This document shows, in pieces, positions 9,600-18,081 of a stretch of 43,137 nucleotides of DNA (its first letter is position 1; each line of letters opens with the position of its first letter). A program made the translations under genes and the position numbers. The stretch spans positions 1-43,137 of the forward strand of contig CAZMSQ010000018.1 in the NCBI GenBank assembly GCA_964569025.1, in the 5' to 3' direction. A model generated the notes under the pieces. That model had not been told where the DNA came from and made no database searches. It was given only the letters and a program-made list of their open reading frames with translations. The stretch comes from CAZMSQ01 sp964569025 (GTDB lineage: Bacteria; Bacteroidota; Bacteroidia; Chitinophagales; Saprospiraceae).

Positions 9600-9950
9600 A
9601 TGGCTGTCTTTGCTTATTTTTACATTCTGGTCATTCTCATACTTCCCGCATTAACATGGGAAGGCCCAACCACTCATGATTTTGGAGAAATTGCCTCAAA
9701 AAAGCAAGTTTCCCACCGCTTTGTCTACAGAAACACCGGAAGCGATACGCTCTGGATTGATAATGTACGCCCTTCCTGTGGGTGTACCTCACCGGACTGG
9801 AGTGAGGCTGGCGTGCCTCCGGACAGTCTTGGAGAAATCCGCATTGTGTATGATGGTCGGGATGAGGGCTATTTCTACAAAACCATCAAGGTCTATTTCA
9901 GAGGTGTCCGAAAGCCTGAACGCCTGGCTGTGGAGGGGGAGGTCAAATAA
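9600..9950 (+). CDS. DUF1573 domain-containing exported protein
   Basis: 116 residues. An N-terminal hydrophobic stretch (about residues 3-19) is probably an uncleaved or weak signal peptide. The remainder is a single DUF1573 Ig-like domain: HDFGEIASKKQVSHRFVYRN, then NTGSDTLWIDNVRPSCGCTS with the family's typical S-C-G-C-T motif, then IRIVYDGRDEGYFYKTIKVY. Many Bacteroidota carry many such small domains in the periplasm or at the surface; their ligand is unknown. Its stop is 16 bases from the convergent dnaE stop. Family call is firm, role unknown. Confidence 0.85.
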   Translation: MAVFAYFYILVILILPALTWEGPTTHDFGEIASKKQVSHRFVYRNTGSDTLWIDNVRPSCGCTSPDWSEAGVPPDSLGEIRIVYDGRDEGYFYKTIKVYFRGVRKPERLAVEGEVK

Positions 9951-9966
9951 TCGAGACTGCTTTCGT

Positions 9967-12900
9967 TTAGCTGAGTGTACAGGACAGTCCGAGGCTTTCC
10001 AATGATGAAACAAGTTCGGTATCTGCCTGTACAGTAATCGACTCGGAAACCAGATTGAGACTGATTTGGTGGCTTTGGTCAAGGAGAACCATCTTCAACT
10101 TGTGGGGACCGGTGCTGGCTGAACAGGCCTTTTCGATTTGTTCAATAAGCTCAGGGGTAATCTGGTCAATCCCGATTCTCAACGTGAGCGCATTGACCAT
10201 ATCAGCACCAGCCGAGGCCATCTGTCTGACCTCAGCCACCTTGAGCTGAAACTCCCCGTCCTGCCCCCACCGCTGCTGATACGTCCCTTTGATAAACACA
10301 ATCTCACCCTCCTCAAGCAAATGCTTGAATTTTTGATAATCTTCCGAAAACAGCGGAAATTCCAATGATCCGGTATAGTCCTGGATGGTGAAGATCCCCC
10401 AACCAGTACCTTTTTTGCTGATCCGGTGGCTGGAGCTGGTGACAATTCCGGCTACAGCGACAGATTGACCACGCCGCTGATCAATCAGTTCCAGCGAGCA
10501 ATTAGTCAGGTGGTCAATTTCGTGGTGATACTCATCGAGGGGATGGCCGCTGATGTATATGCCAGTGACTTGCTTTTCTTGCTCGAGGGTATGAATGAGG
10601 GACCAGGGCGCACAATCCGGGAAGTCTGGCTCCGGGATGAGAATCTCATCGGTATCGCCAAATAGTGACTGTTGAGCCTGCTCTTTCGTCGCTTGCACTG
10701 CCAGCCCGTATTTGGTCACGTGCTCCAGGAAGGTGTCATACTTTTCTGAAGGCTGGAAAAACTGTGCCCGATGAAGGCCTTCGAAACAGTCAAAGGCACC
10801 ACCCAGTGTCAGGCTTTCAAGGACCTTTTTATTAATGGCCCTGACATTTACCCTTCGTACCAGATCAAAAATAGAAGTAAATTGTCCATTCTCCTGCCGC
10901 TCATCCAGCAAGGCTGTAACAGGGCCTTCTCCAACACCCTTCAAGGCCGAAAGACCAAAACGTATTTGTCCTTTTTGATTTACTGAAAAATCGCTTGCGC
11001 TTTCATTGACACTGGGGCCAAGGACATCCAGACGCATCCGCGTGCATTCCCGCAGGAAAAAGGTAATTTTTGAAATATCGTTTTTGTTGTTGGTCAACAC
11101 GGATGCCATGAATTCAGCCGGGTAGTTGGCTTTGAGCCACGCTGTCTGAAAAGCCACGAACGCATAGCAGGTCGAGTGTGATTTGTTGAATGCGTATGAG
11201 GCAAAGGCCTCCCAGTCTTTCCAGATTTTGTCAAGTATGTTTTTGGGGTGGCCCAAGGCTTCTCCTCCGGAGATAAACTTGGGATACAACTCATCAATGA
11301 GGGCTTTTTTCTTTTTCCCCATGGCCTTGCGGAGCATATCGGCCTGACCCTTGGTAAAGCCGGCCAGCTTTTGCGACAACAACATGACCTGCTCCTGGTA
11401 AACCGTTATGCCATAGGTATCTTTGAGATACTCCTCCATCTCAGGCAGGTCATAGGTGATGGGCTCGCGCCCGTGCTTTCGGGCAATGAAGTTCGGAATG
11501 TACTCCATGGGCCCCGGCCTGTACAGGGCATTCATAGCTATAAGGTCTTCGAATTTGGTTGGCACAAGGTCTTTCATGTGCCGTTGCATGCCCGGACTTT
11601 CGTATTGGAAAATGCCAACTGTATCCCCTCTCTGAAATAACTGGTAGGTAGCCTCATCATCGAGAGGGACATCATCCATATCGAGATCAATGCCGCGGTT
11701 TTTACGGATCATACTCACTGCATTCTTGATAATGGTCAGCGTTTTGAGTCCGAGAAAATCCATCTTCAGCAACCCGGCATCTTCAGCCACGCTGTTGTCA
11801 AACTGAGTGACCAGCATGCCTGTTTCCACATCCATTTTGACAGGCACATATCTGGTGATTTCATCCGGTGTGATGACAATGCCACAGGCGTGTATCCCGG
11901 TGTTGCGCACAGATCCTTCCAGTTTTCTGGCCGTGTTGATCATGTCGGCCAACTCGTCACCACCTTCGGCCAGTGCCCTGAATTTATAGGCCTTGTCTGT
12001 ATCCTCAGCGTTCAGTTCTTTCTTCAGTTTTTTGTCGACGTCCTGATCGGCCAGCACGGCATTGAGTGTGGCCTTGAGGTGGGAGGGGAAAGACTTGGCA
12101 ACCCGGTCAACATCGGAAAGCGGAATCTCCATCACGCGACCCACATCCCGCAGGCTCATTTTGGCGGCCATGGTGCCATACGTTACAATCTGAGCGACCT
12201 GATTCTGTCCATACTTTTCAATGACATAATCAATGACCCGCTGCCGTCCCTCATCGTCAAAGTCTATGTCAATATCCGGCATGGAAACCCTCTCCGGGTT
12301 GAGAAAACGCTCAAAGAGCAGGTCGTACTTTATGGGGTCCACATTGGTGATGCCCGTACAGTATGCGACCGCCGAACCAGCGGCCGAACCGCGGCCCGGA
12401 CCCACCGATACACCCAGCTTTCGGGCTGTTGTGGTGAAGTCCGCAACAATCAGAAAATACCCCGGATAGCCCGACTGGCTGATGACCTGCAACTCAAAAT
12501 TCAGACGCTCTTCAATTAACGGAGTCAGGCTGCCGTAGCGTTTTTTCGCACCCTCAAACGTCAGGTGACGCAGATAGGCATCCTGATCAGCAAATCCCGC
12601 AGGCAAAGGGAAGGCAGGCAGTAAGATGTCACGGGCCAGGTCCAAAGTATCTACCTTGCCGAAAATTTCAAGGGTGTGGTCAAGTGCCTCCGGAACGTCC
12701 CCAAATAAGGCGTTCATCTCATCTTTGGTCTTGAAGAAAAAATCCTGACTCGGGAATTTAAAGCGGTTTTCTTCTTTGATCGGCGTATTGGTATTGATGC
12801 AGAGCAAGACATCATGAGGACTCCAATCTGACTCCTCGAGGTAATGAGAGTCGTTTGTGGCAATGGTTCTGATTCCGAATTTTTTTGCACATAAAATCAA

Positions 12901-13500
12901 CTGTTGGTTGATATCTTCCTGGCTCACCCCTGTGCCATCAATATTTTCAAGACCTCGGTGCCGCTGTAACTCGATGTAAAAATCTTCACCGAACACATCA
13001 AGCCACCATTTGACCAGTGTTTCTGCTTTTTGAAGGTCTCCATGTAAAATGGCTTGCGGTATCTCAGCCCCAAGGCAACAGCTCGTTGCTATCAATCCTT
13101 CATGGTGCTGAAGCAATACCTCCTTGTCAATGCGCGGATACTTGCTGTACATCCCTTCAGTAAATCCCAGCGAGCACAGTTTTGAAAGGTTTTCATATCC
13201 GGTTTGATTTTTGGCCAGCAGCAATTGATGGTACCGCATATCCTGGTCGCCCGCAGCTCGAGAAAAAGACTTCCGGTGGCGGTCCGCCACCAGATAAAAT
13301 TCGCATCCGACAATAGGTTTTAAGTTTCGCTTGTTTGCCTCAGAAACAAATTTAAAGGCTCCGAACATGTTGCCATGATCTGTCAGCGCCACACCTCGCT
13401 GGCCATCGGCAAGTGCCTTGTCCATCATCTTGGAAATGTCGGAGGCTCCGTCAAGAAGCGAAAACTGGCTGTGGTTGTGAAGGTGAATGTAGTCAGGCAT
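9967..13500 (-). CDS. dnaE: DNA polymerase III subunit alpha
   Basis: 1177 residues from the ATG at 13500 (MPDYIHLHNHSQFSLLDGAS); an upstream ATG at 13545 would add 15 unrelated residues. This is the replicative polymerase catalytic subunit. The N-terminal PHP domain carries HLHNH (residues 6-10) and DHGNMFG. The polymerase active site is visible as MPDIDIDFDDEG, with catalytic Asp409 and Asp411, and the third Asp in KMDFLGLKTLTII; GPGRGSAAGS is the nucleotide-binding loop. Helix-hairpin-helix and OB-fold segments follow (GIVTSSSHRISKKGTGWGIF, then VFIKGTYQQRWGQDGEF near residues 1000-1090). Length fits the DnaE1 type. It is convergent with DUF1573 and divergent from the PUR gene; a candidate promoter lies at 13543-13574. 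Confidence 0.97.
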   Translation of the reverse strand: MPDYIHLHNHSQFSLLDGASDISKMMDKALADGQRGVALTDHGNMFGAFKFVSEANKRNLKPIVGCEFYLVADRHRKSFSRAAGDQDMRYHQLLLAKNQTGYENLSKLCSLGFTEGMYSKYPRIDKEVLLQHHEGLIATSCCLGAEIPQAILHGDLQKAETLVKWWLDVFGEDFYIELQRHRGLENIDGTGVSQEDINQQLILCAKKFGIRTIATNDSHYLEESDWSPHDVLLCINTNTPIKEENRFKFPSQDFFFKTKDEMNALFGDVPEALDHTLEIFGKVDTLDLARDILLPAFPLPAGFADQDAYLRHLTFEGAKKRYGSLTPLIEERLNFELQVISQSGYPGYFLIVADFTTTARKLGVSVGPGRGSAAGSAVAYCTGITNVDPIKYDLLFERFLNPERVSMPDIDIDFDDEGRQRVIDYVIEKYGQNQVAQIVTYGTMAAKMSLRDVGRVMEIPLSDVDRVAKSFPSHLKATLNAVLADQDVDKKLKKELNAEDTDKAYKFRALAEGGDELADMINTARKLEGSVRNTGIHACGIVITPDEITRYVPVKMDVETGMLVTQFDNSVAEDAGLLKMDFLGLKTLTIIKNAVSMIRKNRGIDLDMDDVPLDDEATYQLFQRGDTVGIFQYESPGMQRHMKDLVPTKFEDLIAMNALYRPGPMEYIPNFIARKHGREPITYDLPEMEEYLKDTYGITVYQEQVMLLSQKLAGFTKGQADMLRKAMGKKKKALIDELYPKFISGGEALGHPKNILDKIWKDWEAFASYAFNKSHSTCYAFVAFQTAWLKANYPAEFMASVLTNNKNDISKITFFLRECTRMRLDVLGPSVNESASDFSVNQKGQIRFGLSALKGVGEGPVTALLDERQENGQFTSIFDLVRRVNVRAINKKVLESLTLGGAFDCFEGLHRAQFFQPSEKYDTFLEHVTKYGLAVQATKEQAQQSLFGDTDEILIPEPDFPDCAPWSLIHTLEQEKQVTGIYISGHPLDEYHHEIDHLTNCSLELIDQRRGQSVAVAGIVTSSSHRISKKGTGWGIFTIQDYTGSLEFPLFSEDYQKFKHLLEEGEIVFIKGTYQQRWGQDGEFQLKVAEVRQMASAGADMVNALTLRIGIDQITPELIEQIEKACSASTGPHKLKMVLLDQSHQISLNLVSESITVQADTELVSSLESLGLSCTLS

Positions 13501-13542
13501 GTCACTATTTTCAGGAGAGGCGCAAAGCGGTACCAATCCTTG

Positions 13543-13574
13543 CAAAGATGGGGAGAATGCCGAAGGATATCAAC
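13543..13574 (-). promoter_or_regulatory. Candidate dnaE promoter (Bacteroidota -33/-7 type)
   Basis: Read on the minus strand there is GTTG, a 20-base spacer, and CATCTTTG, close to the phylum consensus TTTG-N19/20-TAnnTTTG. The predicted start point would give a leader of about 37 bases before the dnaE ATG at 13500. Assignment rests on motif and position only. Confidence 0.4.
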
Positions 13575-13582
13575 CCAGTCTC

Positions 13583-13607
13583 TAAAAAACATGCAGGTGC
13601 TGCATGT
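13583..13607 (-). terminator. Terminator-like hairpin upstream of dnaE
   Basis: Positions 13589-13607 form a perfect 8-bp stem (ACATGCAG / CTGCATGT) with a 3-base loop, and on the minus strand it is followed directly by a run of six T (13583-13588). That is the form of an intrinsic terminator reading towards dnaE, although no minus-strand gene is visible just upstream. It lies upstream of the candidate dnaE promoter. Confidence 0.5.
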
Positions 13608-13677
13608 GAATTCTATGTAAATTTCGAATCGCTTCGATAGGATAACTGTCAACTTTTTTCTCAGTTTTCCCGAACTT

Positions 13678-13691
13678 CTGTAATTTTACAG
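13678..13691. promoter_or_regulatory. Dyad symmetric site upstream of the PUR-domain gene
   Basis: CTGTAATTTTACAG consists of 6-base inverted arms around TT. It overlaps TAATTTTA, which could be the -7 element of the plus-strand PUR-domain gene at 13727. It may be an operator or chance; no regulator is known from this window. Confidence 0.2.
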
Positions 13692-13726
13692 CGAACTAAT
13701 GTCAATCAATTCTTAAAAATCGAACT

Positions 13727-14146
13727 GTGGATTACGGGAGAAATGATCGAGAAAGAAATCAGGACAGTGTCTTTTCCAAAAAGCTGAAGGCCGGAAAACG
13801 TCGAACCTATTTCTTTGATGTGCGGATGACCAAAGGTGAGGACTATTACATCACCCTTACTGAAAGCACGCGCAAGTTTAATGGAAATGGCTATGAGCGC
13901 CACAAAATCTTTCTGTACAAGGAAGATTTTAACAGGTTTCAGGAGTTTCTTGAAGAGACCATCGACCATGTGAAGACCGAGCTCATGCCTGACTATGACT
14001 ACAATGAGTACAAAAAGAAAAATGAGGAGTGGGAAAAGCGCCGGGCTGAAGAAGGCTATTACGATGGCACTTCTGACGACCAAGACGAATCTGGCGCTGA
14101 CGAAGCTGATCAGGCCATGGAAAGTGATGAAGACATTTCCTGGTAA
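13727..14146 (+). CDS. DUF3276 / PUR family nucleic-acid-binding protein
   Basis: 139 residues from a GTG start at 13727; the frame has an upstream stop at 13697 and no ATG before the conserved core, so GTG is the best choice. The core KLKAGKRRTYFFDVRMTKGE, then DYYITLTESTRKF, then GYERHKIFLYKEDFNRFQEF matches the bacterial PUR-alpha-like domain (DUF3276), known to bind single-stranded nucleic acid and often dimeric. The second half (about residue 85 on) is highly charged and ends in a low-complexity acidic tail (SDDQDESGADEADQAMESDE). It is divergent from dnaE, sharing a 226-bp intergenic region, and is followed by a strong terminator. Confidence 0.9.
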   Translation: MDYGRNDRERNQDSVFSKKLKAGKRRTYFFDVRMTKGEDYYITLTESTRKFNGNGYERHKIFLYKEDFNRFQEFLEETIDHVKTELMPDYDYNEYKKKNEEWEKRRAEEGYYDGTSDDQDESGADEADQAMESDEDISW

Positions 14147-14211
14147 GCAGACCTTCCTTTTGCTCCTTTGAATTAACTCGATGCTGTCTTCTCTTTTTAC
14201 AGAAGACGGAT

Positions 14212-14253
14212 GAAAGCGCTGTATGTACGAAAATACAGTGCTTTCGTTGTTTT
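14212..14253 (+). terminator. Rho-independent terminator after the PUR-domain gene
   Basis: A 13-bp stem pairs 14212-14224 (GAAAGCGCTGTAT) with 14233-14245 (ATACAGTGCTTTC), with one G-U pair and an 8-base loop, followed by GTTGTTTTG on the plus strand. It lies 65 bases after the PUR-domain stop and just before the convergent DinB stop. Confidence 0.75.
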
Positions 14254-14258
14254 GATGA

Positions 14259-14795
14259 TTACTCCACGGTGGTTTGACCCAGATTCATGCCATTGTAGTA
14301 TCCGGTATCCACATTCTTCAAACGCTTGACTGACTGAGTGATTTGACCCACATGGTAAGAAAAATGTTCGGTCACATGGATTAACACACTGACACCATTC
14401 TCCTCAAATCCCTGAATGGAAAATGGTTCCAGTAGCACCTCCGGCGGAAGGTCATCCAATACCTGTTCAAGCTCAAGCTGAAGGTCTTTGAGTAAGTCCG
14501 AAAGTTCGTCAGCAGAAGGTTTGTGCTCAGGAGCAAACTCTCTGTCCCTATTACGGTTATCCACCGCACCGCCGAGCCCGGAAATAATCCACTGCCTCGC
14601 GTTTCCGCAAAGGTGCAGCACCAAGACTCCAACGCTGTTCGTATGCAGGTTTGGTTCGTGCCAGATTTCCAGGTGGGTCAGTAAAGACAAGCATTTACGA
14701 ATCCGCGGTATACCTTCCTCGAAGAGGCGTCTCTTCACTTCATTGATCAAAAGGTCGCGGAAAACCTGCGGATAAAAATCTTTCGAGGCATTCAT
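14259..14795 (-). CDS. DinB superfamily (DUF1572) putative metal-dependent protein
   Basis: 178 residues, four-helix DinB-type fold predicted. Probable metal-binding His residues are His61 in VLVLHLCGNARQWI and His144 and His148 in HVTEHFSYHVGQI, the standard DinB spacing; the closest named subfamily is DUF1572. Related proteins include bacillithiol S-transferases and mycothiol-dependent enzymes, but nothing here fixes the substrate. No signal peptide. Its stop is 13 bases from the terminator of the convergent PUR gene. The fold is confident; the reaction is unknown. Confidence 0.8.
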   Translation of the reverse strand: MNASKDFYPQVFRDLLINEVKRRLFEEGIPRIRKCLSLLTHLEIWHEPNLHTNSVGVLVLHLCGNARQWIISGLGGAVDNRNRDREFAPEHKPSADELSDLLKDLQLELEQVLDDLPPEVLLEPFSIQGFEENGVSVLIHVTEHFSYHVGQITQSVKRLKNVDTGYYNGMNLGQTTVE

Positions 14796-14889
14796 GATTT
14801 CAGAGGATGTTGAGTGATGATGAAGGTGTTCTTAGGATACATGCTGGTGGTTAATTGATAAAATTGTAATTTCGGACAAAGCTATTTGT

Positions 14890-16305
14890 ATGTTCAGGGT
14901 GCTTCTTTTGCTATCCGGCCTTTTTTTCGCAGGACTTACGGCCACTGCCCAACTCACTATCGAGGTAACAGCACCAGAAAATACACCCGAGAACGCTTCC
15001 ATTTATGTGGCTGGCACATTTAATAACTGGAACCCAGGTGACCCTGCCTATAAATTAACCAATCTATCCAGCCAACAGTTTCGTATTACCCTTACACCTC
15101 CGGCAGGTTTACTCTCATTTAAATTCACCCGCGGCAGCTGGGACAGCGTAGAGGGGTCTGCCTCAGGTGGTTTTGTGCCCAATCGTTTGGTTACCTATGA
15201 TGGGAGCGAACAGAGCTTCAGTTTTGACATCGCTGGGTGGGAAGACACCCCTTCGCCCGACGCACCATCAACAGCTGGAGACCTTGTTTTTACGTTGACA
15301 GATTCGTTTTGGTTTCCGTCACTCGGCAGATATCGACGTATTCAGATCTGCCTTCCAAACTCCTATCAAACAAGTGAACTCAGGTATCCTGTCCTGTATA
15401 TGCATGATGGTCAAAACCTGTTCGACAAGCGCACCGCTCCTTTCGGGGAGTGGGAAGTCGATGAATCAATTAACGTGCTCGAACAGGAAAAGGATTTGTC
15501 ACTAATTGTTGTTGGGATTGATCATGGAGAGTCGGACAGGATAGCGGAACTCACCCCATGGCCCCACCCGCAATATGGCGGTGGGAAAGGAGATGCGTAT
15601 CTCAGTGATATTGTTTTTGCACTAAAGCCTCATATAGATTCCATGTTTCGCACACTTCCTGATGCCCATCATACCGGCATTTTTGGCAGTTCACTCGGGG
15701 GGCTTATTTCTGCATACGCGTTTCTGAAGTACCCACAGATATTCGGAAAGGCTGGCGTGTTTTCACCGGCATTTTGGATAAATCCTGAGATTTTCAGCCT
15801 CTCTGAATACGGTGATGCATTCTCGGGGTCAGAGCCCCGAATGTATATGATGGCCGGAGGTCAGGAAAGTGTCTCCATGGTGCCAAATTTATACCGGATG
15901 CGTGATAGCCTGATCAATTATGCAGGTCAAAAAGCAGAGATTCATGCAGAGGTCCAACCGGAGGGGCGGCATAATGAAGGCTTCTGGGCACGTGAATTTC
16001 CGGATGCTGTTCAATGGCTGTTTCGCGATTGCATCCCATTGCCTTCTTCTCAACCTGATACAATGCATTATTCGGTTTTTCCGAATCCTGCAACTGAATG
16101 GGTGACTATTTTCGGAAATTTTTCCGGACCCGGCCATGTGATCGACCTGATTGATACGAATGGTCGTATTGTACTGTCTTCGTCAGCTTGGTCAGGTCAG
16201 CGTATATCCCTTCCGGATGTGCCATCCGGAGTCTACCAGCTTCGGCTCAGAACAAAAACTGACCTGCTCCACTCAACGTTTCTCATTATGACACAACCGG
16301 AATGA
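14890..16305 (+). CDS. Secreted esterase-like alpha/beta hydrolase with CBM48-like domain and T9SS type A sorting tail
   Basis: 471 residues. A signal peptide covers residues 1-20 (ends ATAQ). Residues 22-115 form a glycogen-binding/CBM48-like Ig fold (IYVAGTFNNWNPGDPAYKL, LLSFKFTRGSWDSVEG). Residues 130-385 are an esterase D/enterochelin-esterase-like hydrolase with VLYMHDGQNLFD, the nucleophile Ser268 in GIFGSSLGGL and probable catalytic His361 in EGRHNEGFW. Residues 393-471 are a type A T9SS sorting domain (YSVFPNPATEWVTIFGN, then VPSGVYQLRLRTK). The likely role is hydrolysis of an ester substrate at the cell surface or outside, perhaps on an acylated sugar. Its stop overlaps the start of the next gene by four bases, implying co-transcription. 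Confidence 0.88.
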   Translation: MFRVLLLLSGLFFAGLTATAQLTIEVTAPENTPENASIYVAGTFNNWNPGDPAYKLTNLSSQQFRITLTPPAGLLSFKFTRGSWDSVEGSASGGFVPNRLVTYDGSEQSFSFDIAGWEDTPSPDAPSTAGDLVFTLTDSFWFPSLGRYRRIQICLPNSYQTSELRYPVLYMHDGQNLFDKRTAPFGEWEVDESINVLEQEKDLSLIVVGIDHGESDRIAELTPWPHPQYGGGKGDAYLSDIVFALKPHIDSMFRTLPDAHHTGIFGSSLGGLISAYAFLKYPQIFGKAGVFSPAFWINPEIFSLSEYGDAFSGSEPRMYMMAGGQESVSMVPNLYRMRDSLINYAGQKAEIHAEVQPEGRHNEGFWAREFPDAVQWLFRDCIPLPSSQPDTMHYSVFPNPATEWVTIFGNFSGPGHVIDLIDTNGRIVLSSSAWSGQRISLPDVPSGVYQLRLRTKTDLLHSTFLIMTQPE

Positions 16306-16814
16306 ACGACATCGACCTTTCAGCGCTGAATGACCTGCTGCAAAAACTATTCGAAGCTGCCTCTGCCTACCCCAATGAAATCGCCATTGGGGCAGGGGGC
16401 ATGGTAGTTTTGACCATCTTCTGGATGGCCAGACGCAATGCCATTCGCAACAGACTCAAACAATATGCGCCCAAACTCCAGATGACAAGCTTCCAGATTT
16501 CACCGCTCGGTAGAGACGGGTTTTTCAAAATCCAGAACAGTGGCGAGCCGGCAGTCTTGAAAAATATTCACTTCTCTAAACGCAAAGACTTGACCGTCCG
16601 GGACCAATATCGTGACAGCAAAATTGGGAAATTCCGGGATTACGCCCTGCTGATAGAGGCAACAGGTCAGGAGCGAATTAGCAACCAGTTTCTCATTACA
16701 CTGGAATACGCCGACGAAAAGGGCTACACGTACCGGCAGGTATTTGATCCAACCGGACGAAGCAGTAAATCACCAAAATATATCGGAAGAAAACACAGCA
16801 GACCCATCTCCTGA
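16302..16814 (+). CDS. Hypothetical membrane-anchored protein
   Basis: 170 residues; not recognised as a named family. The start ATG overlaps the esterase stop (ATGA), which supports translational coupling. A single hydrophobic segment at about residues 27-43 (IAIGAGGMVVLTIFWMA) is followed by a basic stretch (RRNAIRNRLKQYAPK) and a soluble, beta-rich domain of about 120 residues (MTSFQISPLGRDGFFKIQNS, AVLKNIHFSKRKDLTVRDQY, YALLIEATGQ, QFLITLEYADEKGYTYRQ). The basic residues after the helix suggest the C-terminal domain faces the cytoplasm. It ends in a basic tail. No catalytic motif is visible. Confidence 0.65.
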   Translation: MNDIDLSALNDLLQKLFEAASAYPNEIAIGAGGMVVLTIFWMARRNAIRNRLKQYAPKLQMTSFQISPLGRDGFFKIQNSGEPAVLKNIHFSKRKDLTVRDQYRDSKIGKFRDYALLIEATGQERISNQFLITLEYADEKGYTYRQVFDPTGRSSKSPKYIGRKHSRPIS

Positions 16815-16854
16815 ATTGGGCTTCTTTTTCTCAGCGGTACTGGTATTCTGACCT

Positions 16855-17106
16855 TTAAACAAGTTCTTCCTCCTGATAAACAGGTTGGCTGAGTCTTTCA
16901 TGCCCCCCAATACGCTTTTTGCGCCCAATCATCATATACAGGATGGTCCCCAAAAAAGGGAGGAAGAGAATGAGAATAATCCAAATCGCCTTGTCAGTGG
17001 GATTGTCAAATTGTCCGCTGATGGCATCGACTAATGCGTAAAGCCATGTCCCAAACAGGGCAACGCCGATCAGGATGGAAAGGATAATAATAAGGAGCGC
17101 AGCCAT
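16855..17106 (-). CDS. PLDc_N domain small membrane protein
   Basis: 83 residues with two membrane helices (about residues 4-26 and 41-61) and the phospholipase D N-terminal-like motif between and after them: LYALVDAISGQFDNPTDKAI, then WIILILFLPFLGTILYMMIG. It ends in a short charged tail. Stand-alone proteins of this family are common and have no assigned function. It is 69 bases downstream of the HhH gene on the same strand and convergent with the membrane protein at 16302-16814. Confidence 0.8.
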   Translation of the reverse strand: MAALLIIILSILIGVALFGTWLYALVDAISGQFDNPTDKAIWIILILFLPFLGTILYMMIGRKKRIGGHERLSQPVYQEEELV

Positions 17107-17175
17107 AAAAAATCGTTTTAAGCAATTTGCTGGAATTTTTCAAAATGTCTTTCTTTTTTCGGCAATGTCCACCAA

Positions 17176-18081
17176 TCAATCGACGAGGGAGGAGTCAGAA
17201 GACAGAGTATCTGGAATTTCAAATTGAAGATATGGCAATATTCTCTCAAGTGTCGAGTCACTTAGGGCATAGACCTGTGAGAGTGCTGCTGAATCCGCAA
17301 ATGGACCGTGTTCCTGACGAAAAGCAATTACGGCTGCAGCTTGCCGTCGGCTGATGTACGGGTGGTTTGCAAGGGCTTTCTGGGCTACCGTATTGATGTT
17401 GATTTGTATCACATCTGTTTTGAGGGTCAGGAAGGGGCGAATTGCTTGAAAGGTCGAATCTGGCAGCTGCCAGGTGTCTGCGATTTGGTTAATTTGGTGG
17501 AAGCCGCCAAGGGCATTTCGAAATCTGAGAATCCGCGCTGCATAATAGGGTCCGATGCCTCGCAGCTGCTGCCACTGGCTTTCATCCGCTGCATTGACAT
17601 CAATGATTGGAGAATCTCGTTGCTTATGACGGAAAGTGTGGTTTTCTGAATATGTCTTTTTGCGGTCTTTCCGCACTTTCGGAAATCGCATCCAGTTCTT
17701 GAGTCGCTGCTGGTCTTCAGGGCGCCACCCGTAGAGTTTCATAAGGTCACTGGTATCACGAAACCGCCCGCCCTTTTCCCGGTAGTTATCAAGGGTCCGG
17801 GCAATCCTTGCCGGGATGCCGAGCAATACAAGTGAGTCGTATGAAATCGTATTGGGGTCGAATGGGAATGGCTTTGATGGGGCAGGAGCCGTTTCTGTGA
17901 TGAAGCTGTCTGCCGGGAGGCGGTTATCAGGGAGGGGAGGGGCAGAGCCCGGGTCCGGTCTGAGCGATGGCCAAAGGGTTAGGCATGCAAAAATCAGTGA
18001 AAGCATCAGCGTGCCTCGCCGTTCAGTGCGGGACAGGTGGAAATAATCTTTCCAGCAGCTTTTTTCAGCATCGGTATTCAT
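17176..18081 (-). CDS. ComEA-like helix-hairpin-helix DNA-binding membrane protein
   Basis: 301 residues. A membrane helix at about 24-40 follows a short cytoplasmic head. Three tandem helix-hairpin-helix units follow: residues 73-133 (FDPNTISYDSLVLLGIPARI), 161-220 (DVNAADESQWQQLRGIGPYY) and 226-288 (ININTVAQKALANHPYISRR). The second is the clearest ComEA-type HhH, with LRGIGPYYAARILRFR. Such proteins bind double-stranded DNA without sequence preference and feed it to ComEC. The gene begins inside the comEC stop (ATGA overlap, 18078-18081), supporting an operon and a joint role in natural transformation. The first and third units are divergent. Confidence 0.85.
   Translation of the reverse strand: MNTDAEKSCWKDYFHLSRTERRGTLMLSLIFACLTLWPSLRPDPGSAPPLPDNRLPADSFITETAPAPSKPFPFDPNTISYDSLVLLGIPARIARTLDNYREKGGRFRDTSDLMKLYGWRPEDQQRLKNWMRFPKVRKDRKKTYSENHTFRHKQRDSPIIDVNAADESQWQQLRGIGPYYAARILRFRNALGGFHQINQIADTWQLPDSTFQAIRPFLTLKTDVIQININTVAQKALANHPYISRRQAAAVIAFRQEHGPFADSAALSQVYALSDSTLERILPYLQFEIPDTLSSDSSLVD

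Noticed and set aside
11890..12519. Long plus-strand frame opposite dnaE
   Set aside because: It is the complement of highly conserved DnaE coding sequence, with no protein-like features of its own.
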